A stretch of 64,000 bases of DNA from Hymenobacter sedentarius (GCF_001507645.1 NZ_CP013909.1:4464001-4528000); one strand, 5' to 3'. Counted from the first letter of the stretch, positions 51,307 through 61,800 are shown. The notes: generated from the letters alone by a model not told the origin. Program-made: numbers and translations.

Positions 51307-54300
51307 TTAGCGGGGAAACCAGACAGCGAAGGCGGTGCCCTCCCCGACCCGGCTGTGTACTGTGATTTGGCCGCCCGCGTTTTCCACCATGCGCTTGACC
51401 ATGTACAGCCCGAGGCCGGAGCCCTCGACGTGGGTGTGCAGGCGCTGAAACATGGCGAAGACCTGCTCCTCGCGGGCCAGGTCGAGGCCCAAGCCATTGT
51501 CTTCGACTTCGAGCACCACGAACGCCTCTTCCAGGCGGGTGCGGACCTGCACCAGGGGCGCACGCTCGGGGTGGCGGTACTTGAGGGCGTTGCTGAGCAG
51601 GTTGAACACCACCGAGCGCAGGTTTTTTTCCGAGAACCGCAGCGGGGGGCAGTGCTGCACGTCGACTTGGAGTTGGCCGCCGGTTTGACGCAGCAGCGGG
51701 GCCAGGTCGAGGCGCACGTCGTCGAGAACCGGGGCCAGGGCCACCTGCGCGGTGGGGGGGTCGTGCTCCTTTTGCAGCTTGGACACCTCGGTGAGGTGGT
51801 CGATGGTGCGCTTGAAACGGTCGACGGCCCCTTGCATCAGGTTCAGGATGTGGGCCACTTCGCCGGTGGGCGCGGGTTCGGGCAGCTCGTGGCGGAGGGT
51901 GTCGAGCAGGCCCTCGATGTTGGTGATGGGGGCCTTGAGGTCGTGCGAGGCCGTGTAAATAAAGTTGTCGAGGTCGACGTTGGTGCGGGTGAGCTGCTGG
52001 TTGGCGGCGGCCAGCTCCTGGGCCGCGGCCTGGGCCTGGCGGGCGCTGCGCTCCACGGCCTGGCGGGCCTCCACCTGCTCGGTGATGTCGGACACGAGGG
52101 TGTAGAAGCCCGCCACTGCGCCGGCCGGCCCGTCGGGGATGAAGATGGCGTGCACGTGCCGGATGAAATCGGGGCGGTAGGCCATGCGGGCTTCGTACTC
52201 GACCCGCTCGCCGGCCAGCGCCCGCTCGATGTTGGGTCGTACCTGCTCGTAGGCCGCCGCGCCCGCCACCTCGCGCGGGTGCCGGCCCACCACCTCGGCC
52301 GGGGTGAGGCCAAACCAGCCGTGGTAGGCCTGGTTGGCGAAGCGGTAGGTCTGGTGGCGGTCGATGTAGCTGATGAGCACGGGCAGCGCGTCGGTGAGCA
52401 GCTGCAGCTGGCGGGCGCTGGCCTCGCTGGCCTGGCGGGCCTGCACCTGCTCGGTCACTTCGAAGGCGAACACCAGCACGCCGTCGACGCGGCCGTGCTC
52501 GTCGCGCCGGGCCTGCTGGATGTAGTTGAAGTACCGGTCTTCGAGCACCCCATCCTCGGGCCGGGCCACGGGCACGAGGATGCCCAGCTCTTCGTTGGTT
52601 TCGCCCGTGTCGAGCACGCGGCGGATGGTGCGGTAGGCCTGGTGCGGGGCCAGCTCGGGCAGGGCCGCCAGCAGGGGTTTGCCGAGCAGGTCGCGGCCGC
52701 CGAACATGGCGTGAAACCCGGGGTTGACCAGCTCGAACACCAGCTCGGGCCCGGCCAGGATGCTGATGGCGGCCGGGGCCTGCATGAACAGGTCGTGAAG
52801 CCGCTGGCGCTGGGCTTCGCGTTCGCGGCGGGCGCGCACCTGCGCAGTCACGTCGTTGGCGAAGATGGAAACGCCGGCAATGCGGCCGTCTTCGCGGTAG
52901 GCCTGGTAGGTGAAGGTGAAGTACACGTCGCGGGCGGGCTGGCCGTCGGGCTGCTCGACGGGCAGCAGCATTTCCTGGCCGTGGTAGGTGTCGCCGGTGC
53001 GGTACACCCCGTCGAGCAAGGTCAGGAAGCCCGTGGCCACGGTTTCGGGCTGGGCCTCGGCCACGGGCCGGCCGGTGAGCTGGCGGTCGGGGAAGAGCTG
53101 CTGGAGGGCCGTGTTCACGTACTCGTAGCGGTGCTCGGGCCCGCGCAGGATGCCCACGGCGGCGGGGGTGTCGGCCAGAATCTGGTAAAAGGTTTCGCGC
53201 TGCCGGGCCTGGGCCTCGGCGGCGGCCAGCACTTGTTCCTGCAGGGCTTCGGCCTGCTGGCGGATGCGCACCCGCTCGGTGACGTTGACGGCAAAGCTCA
53301 TCACACCTTCGATGTGCCCGGCGGCGTCGAACAGGGGTTGAAAGGTGAGGTCAAAGTACACATCGTGGAGCACGCCGTCGTTGCGCAGGTCGAGGCGGCT
53401 GAGGCGCTCGTGTACGTAGCGCGGCTGGCCGGTGCGGTACACCTCGTCGAAGGGCGCGTGCTGTTCCTCGGGCAGCTCGGGGAGGGCCTGGCGGCGGGGC
53501 AGGCCGAGCAGGGGGCGGTTCTGCAGCAGCTCGTAGGTGCTGGGGTGCACGAGCGTGAGCACGTGCTCGGGGCCGGTGAAGATGTTGATAAAGGCCGGGG
53601 CCTGGTTGAACAGGCGCAGCAGGCGGTTGCGCTGCTCCTCGGCTTCGGCGCGGGCGGCCTCGGCTTCCTGGGTGCGCGCGGCAACCCGGGTTTCCAGCTC
53701 CTGGTTGAGCAGCTCGAGCTGCTGGCGGGCCCGCACCTGCTCGGTCACGCCGTAGGAGAAGTCGAGCACGCCGTCGATGGCGCCCTGCGGGTTGCGCAGG
53801 GGGTGCAGGTAGAGGTTGAGGAACACCTGCTCGGGCTGGCCGTTGCCCTGGAAGTCGAACCAGCCTTCCATCTCGCGGGCGAAGTAGGGCTCACCGGTCT
53901 GGTACACCCGGTCGAAGAGGGCCACCACCCCGAGCCCGATGGCCTCCGGCATGCCTTCGCGAAACGGCCGGCCGGCGAAGGAGCGGCCCGGGAACAGGCC
54001 CTGGTAGGGCGGGTTGACGAACTGGTAATGGTGGTCGGGGCCGTGGTAGACGGCTACGTAAGCCGGCAGCTGCATGAGCACCTCGTGGAAGCGCTGGCGC
54101 TGGGCCTCGGCCTCGGCGCGGGCCGCCTGTTCGGCGGCCTGGCTCTCGTGCAGCTGCTGCTCGGCGCGGCGGCTGGCGGTGACGTCCTGGACGGACTGAA
54201 GGATGAATTGCACCTGCCCGGCGGCATCGAGCACGGGCGTGTGGCGCGGCAGCCAGTGGCGCTCCACGAACCGGCCGGGCCGCGCGGGGTCGGGCACGTC

Positions 54301-54579
54301 GTAGTGCTGCGGGGCCATCTCGTGCGGCTGGCAGGTGGCCAGCACCTGCAGCAGTGAGGCGCGCACGTTGGCCACGCCGTTGGCCTCGGGCGTGTTGGGG
54401 TTGTCGGGAAAGGCGTCGAAGAGGTACTGCCCGACGAGGGTGGCCCGCTCGGTGAGGGTGGCGACCAGGTAGTCGTCGCTGGCGCCTACAATTATCCATT
54501 GCGGGGACAGCAGCAGGGTGGCGCCGGGCTGGGCGTTGAAGACGGGCAGCAGGTCGAGCGGGGCCGGGGACATGGGCAA
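51307..54579 (-). CDS. Hybrid-free multi-PAS histidine kinase (about six PAS domains)
   Basis: The start is ATG 54579 or 54573 (MPMSPAPLDLLPVFNAQPGA), about 1090 residues. About six PAS/PAC repeats follow each other (roughly 10-140, 160-285, 310-430, 455-580, 590-720, 725-850), with similar phrases such as QYLFDAFPDNPNTPEAN, FPGRSFAGRPFREGMPEAIG, FPDRQLTGRPVAEAQPETVA. Coiled coil linkers join them. HisKA: TASHDLKAPITNIEGLLDTL; HATPase: NLLSNALKYRHPER, LEVEDNGLGLDLAREEQVFA, GSGLGLYMVKRMVENAGGQI. No receiver domain and no membrane helix, so cytoplasmic. The phosphate should go to the response regulator 21 bp downstream. Confidence 0.92.
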   Translation of the reverse strand: MPMSPAPLDLLPVFNAQPGATLLLSPQWIIVGASDDYLVATLTERATLVGQYLFDAFPDNPNTPEANGVANVRASLLQVLATCQPHEMAPQHYDVPDPARPGRFVERHWLPRHTPVLDAAGQVQFILQSVQDVTASRRAEQQLHESQAAEQAARAEAEAQRQRFHEVLMQLPAYVAVYHGPDHHYQFVNPPYQGLFPGRSFAGRPFREGMPEAIGLGVVALFDRVYQTGEPYFAREMEGWFDFQGNGQPEQVFLNLYLHPLRNPQGAIDGVLDFSYGVTEQVRARQQLELLNQELETRVAARTQEAEAARAEAEEQRNRLLRLFNQAPAFINIFTGPEHVLTLVHPSTYELLQNRPLLGLPRRQALPELPEEQHAPFDEVYRTGQPRYVHERLSRLDLRNDGVLHDVYFDLTFQPLFDAAGHIEGVMSFAVNVTERVRIRQQAEALQEQVLAAAEAQARQRETFYQILADTPAAVGILRGPEHRYEYVNTALQQLFPDRQLTGRPVAEAQPETVATGFLTLLDGVYRTGDTYHGQEMLLPVEQPDGQPARDVYFTFTYQAYREDGRIAGVSIFANDVTAQVRARREREAQRQRLHDLFMQAPAAISILAGPELVFELVNPGFHAMFGGRDLLGKPLLAALPELAPHQAYRTIRRVLDTGETNEELGILVPVARPEDGVLEDRYFNYIQQARRDEHGRVDGVLVFAFEVTEQVQARQASEASARQLQLLTDALPVLISYIDRHQTYRFANQAYHGWFGLTPAEVVGRHPREVAGAAAYEQVRPNIERALAGERVEYEARMAYRPDFIRHVHAIFIPDGPAGAVAGFYTLVSDITEQVEARQAVERSARQAQAAAQELAAANQQLTRTNVDLDNFIYTASHDLKAPITNIEGLLDTLRHELPEPAPTGEVAHILNLMQGAVDRFKRTIDHLTEVSKLQKEHDPPTAQVALAPVLDDVRLDLAPLLRQTGGQLQVDVQHCPPLRFSEKNLRSVVFNLLSNALKYRHPERAPLVQVRTRLEEAFVVLEVEDNGLGLDLAREEQVFAMFQRLHTHVEGSGLGLYMVKRMVENAGGQITVHSRVGEGTAFAVWFPR

Positions 54580-54815
54580 ACAGAAACAGGGCCGGCCGAA
54601 CGGGTGACGGGCAACGTAGGTGCTAGTTAATACGGCGGGGCCGCAAATAGGTATGACGGGGCCGGGTTCACGCTGCTTTTACTGCGGGTGGGCAAACCAA
54701 GCGGCGGCTCGGCGAGGCAGTATTTCATTTTTGGGGATGCCTTGTTCAGCCGTTTCGACGGGCCGGCTGTTACAGGGCGGTACTTACTTTTTCACGCGGT
54801 TTAATTCTTCTTTTT

Positions 54816-55748
54816 ATGGATTTGCATTTTGTTCGCCGCGGCACCGGCCGCCCCCTGTTATTGGTTCACGGCATCGGCGGAAGCTGGCGGTCCTGGAATA
54901 CCATCATCGACGCGCTGGCCGCTGAGCGCGACGTCATTGCCGTCGATTTGCCCGGCCACGGCGAAACCCCCCAGCTGGAAGGCGAAAACTCTATCGCCAC
55001 CTTGGCCGACGCGGTGACGGGCTTTCTCACCCAACACGACCTGCTCGGCATTGATGCCGTGGGCAGCTCCATGGGCGCCCGCCTGGTACTGGAGCTGGCC
55101 CGGCGCGGCGGCGTACTCGGTGCGGTGGTGTCGCTGGACCCGGGCGGGTTCTGGCAGGGCTGGCAGATTCCGTTCTTCTACCATTCGGTGGACGTGTCGG
55201 TCAAGCTGGTGAAGGCCCTGCAGCCGGTGATGCCCGCCCTGGCCGGCTCGGCGGTGGGCCGCACGGTGCTCTTGCCCCAGTTTTCAGCCCGCCCCTGGGC
55301 CGTGGATGCGCAGCAGGCCATCGACGAGATGTACACCTTCGCCCACTCGCCCGCTTTCGACGAGTTGCTCGACCAGCTGGCGCACGGCGAAGTGCAAAAG
55401 CCCGCACCCCAGGGCAGCATTCCCGGGCCCCTGATCATTGGCTGGGGCCGGCAGGACCGGGTGTGTTTGCCGAGCCAGTCGAAACTGGCGCTGGAGAAAT
55501 TCCCTGATGCGCGCCTGTATTGGTTTGAGCACTGCGGCCACTTCCCGCAGTGGGACCAGCCCGCCGAAGCCACGCGCCTGATTCTGGCCGTGACCAGCCG
55601 CCAGCCCTTCACCGACGAATCCATTGCTTTGTCAAAATCAGAAGAGGCCGCCCCGGCTTTGCCTAAGGCGGCCGTGGTAGGAGCCGCGCTGGCGCTGCTA
55701 GCCGGCGGCATCTGGCTGCTCTCGTCGCGGCGGAAACGGGGGCGGTAG
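54816..55748 (+). CDS. Alpha/beta hydrolase with C-terminal membrane anchor
   Basis: A 310-residue protein: LLLVHGIGGSWRSWNTIIDA (oxyanion HG), VDLPGHGETPQLEGEN, nucleophile Ser in DAVGSSMGARLVLELARRG, Asp in IIGWGRQDRVCLPS, His in YWFEHCGHFPQWDQPAE: a complete triad. A C-terminal segment (VVGAALALLAGGIWLLSSRR) is a single membrane helix with a basic end, so the enzyme is tail-anchored. Substrate unknown (esterase, lipase or peroxidase-like). Divergent from the PAS kinase gene, 236 bp away. Confidence 0.9.
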   Translation: MDLHFVRRGTGRPLLLVHGIGGSWRSWNTIIDALAAERDVIAVDLPGHGETPQLEGENSIATLADAVTGFLTQHDLLGIDAVGSSMGARLVLELARRGGVLGAVVSLDPGGFWQGWQIPFFYHSVDVSVKLVKALQPVMPALAGSAVGRTVLLPQFSARPWAVDAQQAIDEMYTFAHSPAFDELLDQLAHGEVQKPAPQGSIPGPLIIGWGRQDRVCLPSQSKLALEKFPDARLYWFEHCGHFPQWDQPAEATRLILAVTSRQPFTDESIALSKSEEAAPALPKAAVVGAALALLAGGIWLLSSRRKRGR

Positions 55749-56033
55749 CAGGGGGCGCACGAGAATAGGAACAGAAAACCCCGCTAAGAAATCGGGTACT
55801 GCTAATTACCTGGGTGCCGACGTCTTTCAGGGTGAGGACCATCGTGAGGACGCTGGTGCGGTCGGCGACTTGCTCCCAGGGCACGGGCTGGGAGCAAGCG
55901 CGGGCCATCAACCGTTACCACCTGCCGGACGAGGGCTTCTGACCGGTTAACCTGGACCACCTCACAGCAACCTAGCCGATAAGGGATTCGTTAGCCGAAT
56001 AACTTTTGTTTTCACGCTTCACTCCAACCCGCT
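55749..56033. other. Intergenic region with possible gene remnant
   Basis: On the plus strand a short frame (to a TGA at about 55940) ends SQGTGWEQARAINRYHLPDE, and the minus strand also stays open; neither gives a recognisable protein. It may be a remnant of a decayed gene. The last 50 bp are AT-rich and probably hold the cytochrome promoter. Confidence 0.35.
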
Positions 56034-57644
56034 ATGGTTTCTTTTACGCGTTGGCGGCTGCCCACCCTGGGCCTGTCCGCACTTACCGTATTGACGCTGG
56101 CTATGTGCCAGAGCAATTCCACCAAGACCACGGAGGGCACCGCGCAGACGCCCGCCGATTCGACGGGGACGGCGCCTGCGGTAGCGGGTTCAACCGGCAA
56201 TGCCGAAGCAGGCCGGGACGTGTTTCGCAACGAAACTTTCGGCACCGAGGGCTTCTGGACCAACGCCGTGCGCATGCCCCAAGGCATGAAAGCGGCCAAG
56301 CTCACGGTGATGGACGCGCTGAAAGCCGGCGTCAGCTTCGACGTGGACGCCATGCCCGCCGATGTGAAAGCCGCCTTCGCCAGCGAGCTGAAAACCGACC
56401 ATTCGCCGGCCAAAGCCCCGAAGCTCAACGACCCGGCCACGATGGACGCGCTGGTGAAAGCCAACGCCGTCATCGGCATGGTACCGAAGGGGGCCCTGGT
56501 GGGCGTGAGCTGCGCCCTGTGCCACGCCGTGACCGACAAGTCGATGTTTGACCTGGGCGGCAAGGGCAGCATCGGCAAGCGGATTGACGGGCCCACCCCT
56601 CACCAGCTCAATGTGGGCAAGCTGCTGGCCACCGCCGCCAACTCGCGGGCCCTGTTCACCACGCTGCAGCTGCGGCAGCCGGACGGCAGCACCATTGGCC
56701 GGGCCCCGAAGGGCCTCACCGCCACCTCCACCGAGGCAGAGGTCGACGCTTACCTGAGCAACCCCAAATTCTACCCCATCGGGACCTTTGACGACTCGCC
56801 CGATGGCAACGGCAACCCCGTGCACATCGCGCCCTTCTTCCGCCAGGATTTGGCCGCTCCCTTTGGCAGTTCGGGGCAAAACGACAAGCTGGACGATTTC
56901 AACAACACGGTCTATACGGCCCTGTTCGACCAAAGCAACCTGCTCTCGCCCGGCGGCAAGCAATTTATCCACGTGCTGGGCGGGGCCGGCGGGGACGCCA
57001 TGCTGGCCGATTACGCGAAGGTGCTGGCGGCTACCGGGGTCACGGGCTTTCCCTATGTGACCGCCTCCACGGCCGGCAAGCCCGGCGATGCGCCCACGCC
57101 CACCGGCAAGCGCGTCGACGAGCAGAAGCTGCGCGATTTGAACGCCTACGTGTCGGCCCTGGCGGCCCCGAAAGGGGTGGTAACGGATGCCGCGCTCGTG
57201 AGCCAGGGCCGGGCGTTGTTTGCCTCGAATAACTGCACCAATTGCCATAACACGGACCAGAGCAAGCCGGTCATGACCAAACTGATTCCGATGAATCAGA
57301 TTTACCCGGACTACAAGCCCAAGGTCCTGGCCCAGCGCCAAGCGCCGCTGAGCCCCATTCAGAATGCGCCCGGCACGTTCGACGACAAGATGATTGTGGT
57401 GGACGCCAGCCCCGGCGGCGGCATTCGCGGCAACGCCCTGCCGCTGTTACTCGACCTGGCCCGCAAGCCCGTGTTCCTGCACGACAATTCCGTGCCCAGC
57501 CTGGAGGCGCTCCTCAATCCCAACCGCGGCAAAGGCGCTCCCCACCCGTTTTACGCGGTCAGCGCCCAGGAGCGGACGGCGCTGGTCGCGTACCTGAAAA
57601 GTTTGGACACGGGGCCTGACAAAGGCGTGGCCATGCGCCGGTAG
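56034..57644 (+). CDS. Di-haem cytochrome c lipoprotein
   Basis: A 536-residue protein with lipoprotein signal (LPTLGLSALTVLTLAMCQSN). Two haem c motifs are visible, CALCH (about residue 161-165) and CTNCH (about 402-406). The region between is long, and after the second haem comes GGGIRGNALPLLLDLARKPV and LHDNSVPSLEALLN, recalling large di-haem enzymes such as RoxA or MauG-like proteins. Thus an envelope electron-transfer protein or oxygenase. I am sure of the haem sites, not of the reaction. It ends at a strong terminator. Confidence 0.87.
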   Translation: MVSFTRWRLPTLGLSALTVLTLAMCQSNSTKTTEGTAQTPADSTGTAPAVAGSTGNAEAGRDVFRNETFGTEGFWTNAVRMPQGMKAAKLTVMDALKAGVSFDVDAMPADVKAAFASELKTDHSPAKAPKLNDPATMDALVKANAVIGMVPKGALVGVSCALCHAVTDKSMFDLGGKGSIGKRIDGPTPHQLNVGKLLATAANSRALFTTLQLRQPDGSTIGRAPKGLTATSTEAEVDAYLSNPKFYPIGTFDDSPDGNGNPVHIAPFFRQDLAAPFGSSGQNDKLDDFNNTVYTALFDQSNLLSPGGKQFIHVLGGAGGDAMLADYAKVLAATGVTGFPYVTASTAGKPGDAPTPTGKRVDEQKLRDLNAYVSALAAPKGVVTDAALVSQGRALFASNNCTNCHNTDQSKPVMTKLIPMNQIYPDYKPKVLAQRQAPLSPIQNAPGTFDDKMIVVDASPGGGIRGNALPLLLDLARKPVFLHDNSVPSLEALLNPNRGKGAPHPFYAVSAQERTALVAYLKSLDTGPDKGVAMRR

Positions 57645-57673
57645 CTCAACCGCGAGTTACCCACCAGTAACGA

Positions 57674-57708
57674 AGCCGGACTGCCTAGTAGGCGGTCCGG
57701 CTTTTTTT
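57674..57708 (+). terminator. Intrinsic terminator of the cytochrome gene
   Basis: AGCCGGAC(T)GCCT pairs with AGGC(G)GTCCGGCT around AGT, then seven T. Confidence 0.93.
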
Positions 57709-57716
57709 ATGCCTCG

Positions 57717-57823
57717 TTAGACAAGACTGGTCTGACCGGCGCGCACGCCCGTGCCAGTGACGAAGTCAATGAGGCCGCGGTTGAGCTTGTCCTTCTCGGT
57801 GATGAACAGGTCCTGCCGGCGGG
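57717..57823 (-). pseudogene. Possible 3' remnant of a lost gene
   Basis: The minus strand reads ARRQDLFITEKDKLNRGLID and FVTGTGVRAGQTSLV to a TAA at 57717-57719, but is preceded by an in-frame TAG and by no start. The composition looks coding, as if only the last 35 codons of a gene remain. The family is not recognisable. Confidence 0.25.
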
Positions 57824-57947
57824 CTAATAAAGCGCTACCGTAGTTCCGCTATCTTCCGCCTGGAATTAGGCTGGTTCGTATCTTTCGGTCAGACCCTTTC
57901 CGCCCGGACAGTCCCAAGACACCGATTCGCTACGCCCCTTCCCTCCC

Positions 57948-58508
57948 ATGAATGCTACTCCGGTACTGCCCACGGCAGCCGACGAAGCGGCGCTGGTGCA
58001 GCGCCTGCTGGCCCGCGACGAGCAGGCCCTGCGGCTGGTGCAGGAACGGTACGCGCGTAGCTTGCAGCTGGCGATTCAGCGACTGGTGCGCGATGAGGTG
58101 CTGGCGCAGGACGTGCTGCAGGAGGGGCTGCTGAAAATCTGGCTGAGCATTGCCAGCTACGACCCCGAGCGCGGACGTTTCTTTACCTGGATGGTGCGGG
58201 TGTGCTGCAACCACGCCATTGACGTGCTGCGGAGTCCGCGGCAGCGGTTCCATCAGGGCAATAAGTCGCTGGAGGTGAGTGCCGCGCAACAGGCCAGCTC
58301 CCCGGCCAGCTTCAACCCGGAACACATTGGGGTGCGGGAATTGACGCTGGAGCTGAAGCCCAAGCAGCGCGAGGTGGTGGAACTGCTTTGCTTCGGGGGG
58401 TGCACGCAGGTGGAAGCGGCCGAGCAGCTGGGCGTTCCGCTGGCCACGGTGAAAACGCGGGCCCGGGCGGCGCTGGTTGCACTGGCGCGGGTGGCGCGGG
58501 TGATATGA
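57948..58508 (+). CDS. ECF-type RNA polymerase sigma factor
   Basis: A 186-residue sigma factor: region 2 (ALRLVQERYARSLQLAIQRL, EVLAQDVLQEGLLKIWLSIA, RFFTWMVRVCCNHAIDVLRS) and region 4 (LELKPKQREVVELLCFGGCT, QVEAAEQLGVPLATVKTRAR). The length and the SigK-like FTWMVRVCCNHAID phrase fit ECF group sigma factors that in Bacteroidota normally precede an anti-sigma gene. Here the next 350 bp contain only repeats and then a restriction enzyme, so the partner is missing or elsewhere. Confidence 0.93.
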   Translation: MNATPVLPTAADEAALVQRLLARDEQALRLVQERYARSLQLAIQRLVRDEVLAQDVLQEGLLKIWLSIASYDPERGRFFTWMVRVCCNHAIDVLRSPRQRFHQGNKSLEVSAAQQASSPASFNPEHIGVRELTLELKPKQREVVELLCFGGCTQVEAAEQLGVPLATVKTRARAALVALARVARVI

Positions 58509-58553
58509 GGAGGGCTTTGGGGAGTTACAAGAAGCGTCTCTCCTACTGTGATT

Positions 58554-58706
58554 GTCATGCTGACCAAGGAAGCAACTTATCGCCGCTGAACGACTCGTTC
58601 TGGCCTGAGAAGGGGCTTCCTTGGTCAGCATGACAGACGATTGTAATTACTACCCCACGCGAGATGCTTGCCTGCGGCGCCCTTCGGTTCGGCTGCACAC
58701 TGCATG
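58554..58706. repeat. Palindromic dispersed repeat, copy 3 plus half copy
   Basis: Arms at 58554-58573 and 58615-58634 are a perfect 20-bp inverted repeat (GTCATGCTGACCAAGGAAGC) with a 41-base loop. At 58661-58706 a degenerate half copy reads GAGATGCTTGCC then CTGCATGACGTTC, matching the outer end of copies 1 and 2. The whole fills most of the gap 58509-58863; the rest shows no gene. Confidence 0.82.
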
Positions 58707-58863
58707 ACGTTCTTTTTTGCGCTTTGCACGACGCGTTCTGAAACTGCTGCAAATTGTGGCAGCGGTTACCAATCCGTCGCAACGAAAGCTACCTTCGCGG
58801 CTCTACCTACTGCCTGGCCTTTTATAGGAGGCCGGGCTACTCCGCAAGGATTTAACGCGCACC

Positions 58864-61800
58864 GTGCTCTACACTGACTTTGAAACCCGCTGGCTGAAAT
58901 CCGGCGGCGCGGAGCGGGCCAACTATGGCCTGTTTCTGCAAGACTTCTGCGACTTGCTGGGCGTGCCGCGCCCGGACCCGACCACCGACAACCCCGCGCA
59001 GGACGCCTACGTGCTGGAGCGGGCCGTGACGTTTGACGACGGGGGCGGCAAGCAGACCACGGGGCGCATCGACCTGTACAAGCGGGGGTGCTTTGTGCTG
59101 GAAACCAAGCAGGGCACCACCTCGCCGGATGAGCAGGCGGCGGCCGAGAAAGCGCAGCTGGGCCTGCCGGCGGAGAAGCGACGCAAGGGCCACGCGGTGC
59201 GCGGCACGGCCAAGTGGGAGCAGATGATGCGGGCCGCGCAAGAGCAGGCGCTGCGCTACGTGCGGGCCCTGCCAGCAAGTGAGCCGCGGCCGCCGTTTGT
59301 GGTGGTGGTGGACGTGGGGCACTGCTTTGACGTGTACTCGAACTTTGCCGGGGTGGGCGACAGCTACGTGCCGTTTCCGGACTCGGGCACCTACCGCTTT
59401 TACCTGCCGGTGCTGGCCAAGCCGGAGCTGCGGGCGCAGCTGCAGCAGCTCTTTACCGACCCGCAAAGCCTGGACCCGGGCCGCCGGGCGGCGCAGGTAA
59501 CGCGCCAGCTCGCGGGGCACCTGGCGGGGCTGAGCAGCCAGCTGGAAAAGGCGGGGCATGCGTCGGAGGTGGTGGCGCAGTTCCTGATGCGCTGCCTGTT
59601 CACGATGTTTGCCGAGGACGTGGAGCTGATACCGAAGGAGTCGTTTTCGGGGCTGCTGACGGCGTATGCCGGCACGGAAGAAGCACGGGGCTACCTGCCC
59701 GAGGCGCTGCAAGGCCTGTGGGCGGTGATGGACAAGGGCGGGTTTTCGCCGGAGCTGCGCACGCGACTGCGGCGCTTCAACGGGCAGCTGTTTCACGGGG
59801 CCACGGCGCTGCCGCTGAACGCCGACCAGATTACGCTGCTGCAGCGGGCGGCCGCGGCCAACTGGACGGAAGTGGAGCCGGCCATCTTCGGCACCTTGCT
59901 GGAACGGGCGCTGGACCCCACCGAGCGGCACAGCCTGGGGGCGCACTACACGCCCCGGCGCTACGTGGAGCGGCTGGTGCTGCCCACGGTAATTGAGCCG
60001 CTGCGGCGGGAGTGGGCGGCCGCGCAGGCGGCCAGCGCCACCCGCCTGGACGAAGGCAAGGGCAAGAAGGCGGTGACCGATGCCCGCGAGGAACTGCTGA
60101 AGTTTCTGCGGCGGCTGACGGCAGTGAAGGTGCTGGACCCGGCCTGCGGCTCGGGCAACTTCCTGTACGTGACGCTGGAGCACCTAAAGCGCCTGGAAGG
60201 CGAAGTGCTGACCAGCCTGGCGAAGCTGGGCGGCTCGGGGCGGCTGGAGCTGGGCGACGGCACCACGGTGAGCCCGCGGCAACTGCTGGGACTGGAGCTG
60301 AACCCGCGGGCGGCGGCCATTGCCGACGTGGTGCTGCGCATCGGCTACTTGCAGTGGCACCTGCGCACCCATGGCCTGACGGAGCTGCGCGAGCCGCTGC
60401 TGGATGACTACCAGAACATCCGGCAGCAGGACGCGGTACTGGGGCACAACGAGGACTACAGCCAGACGTGGCCGGCGGAGTGGCCAGCGGCGGATTTTAT
60501 TGTGGGCAACCCGCCGTTTGTGGGGGATAAGGCCATGCGGCGGGCCTTGGGCGATGGGTACGTGGACGCGCTGCGCAAAACCTACAAAGGCAAAGTAGAT
60601 GAGTCGGCTGACCTGGTCATGTACTGGTGGGAGCGGGCTGCCGAAATAACGCGGCAAGGCCATGCGGAAGCATTTGGCTTTATCACCACCAACTCCATCA
60701 CGCAGACATTCAACCGGCGTCTTATTCAGCGGCATTTGGCGGCCGAACCGCCCCTGTCGCTCACCTTCGCGATACCCGACCATCCCTGGGTTGACAGTAC
60801 CGACGGAGCGGCCGTGCGCATTGCGATGGGCGTGGGGCGTGCTGGCACATACTCGGGAAAGGTGGCGACGGTGGTGCGAGAAACGGCCGCAGGGGACGAC
60901 GATGCGCCCACTGTAGAATTGGTGGAGGCGGATGGGGTAATTAACTCGGATTTTACCACGGGGGCGGACGTGGCAGGGGCGCAGGCGCTGAAAGCCAACG
61001 AGGGCATCTCCAGCAACGGGATGATGCTGGCGGGTTCGGGCTTTATCGTCACAGAGGCTCAAGCCCATGCGTTAGGACTGGGCACCGTGGCGGGGCTTGA
61101 AACCCGAATACGGCCGTACCGCAACGGCAAAGACCTAACGGCACGCCCTCGCGGGGTGTACCTGGTGGATTTGTTCGGCCTGACCGAAGCCGAAGCCATT
61201 CGCGAGTATCCGGCCGTGTATCAGCATTTGTACACCCACGTGAAGCCGGAGCGCGACAACAACAACCGCAAAAAGCTCAAGGAAATCTGGTGGCAGTTTG
61301 GGGAGACGCGCAAGGGTTTGCGCCTGGCTCTAAAAGGGCTGCCGCGCTACATAGCCACACCCGAAACGGCAAAACACCGCATTTTTCAGTTTCTAGAATC
61401 AGGGATAGCGCCTGACCATAAATTGGTTAATATAGCTTCAGGAGACGCCTACAACTTAGGAATCTTATCAAGCAGAATTCATACTTCTTGGGCAATGGCG
61501 AGTGGGAGTTGGCTAGGAGTAGGAAACGACTCTGTATATACCAGCAGCCGATGTTTTCAGACCTTTCCGTTCCCCATCGCAACTGAATCGCAGCAAGCCC
61601 GCATACGTGAACCAGCGGAAGACTTGGACGCCCACCGCAAGCGCCAGCAGGCCCAACATCCCGGCCTCGCCCTCACCGACCTCTACAACGTGGTGGAAAA
61701 GCTGCGGGCCGGCCAGCCCCTCACCGCCAAAGAGCAGACGACCCACGAGCAGGGTTTGGCTGCCGTGGTGCTCAGCCTGCACCAGCAGCTCGATGCGGCC

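Noticed and set aside
50845..54357. Open frame of 1170 codons on the plus strand
   Set aside because: It is the antisense of the multi-PAS kinase and response regulator genes, whose own frames show clear domain motifs.
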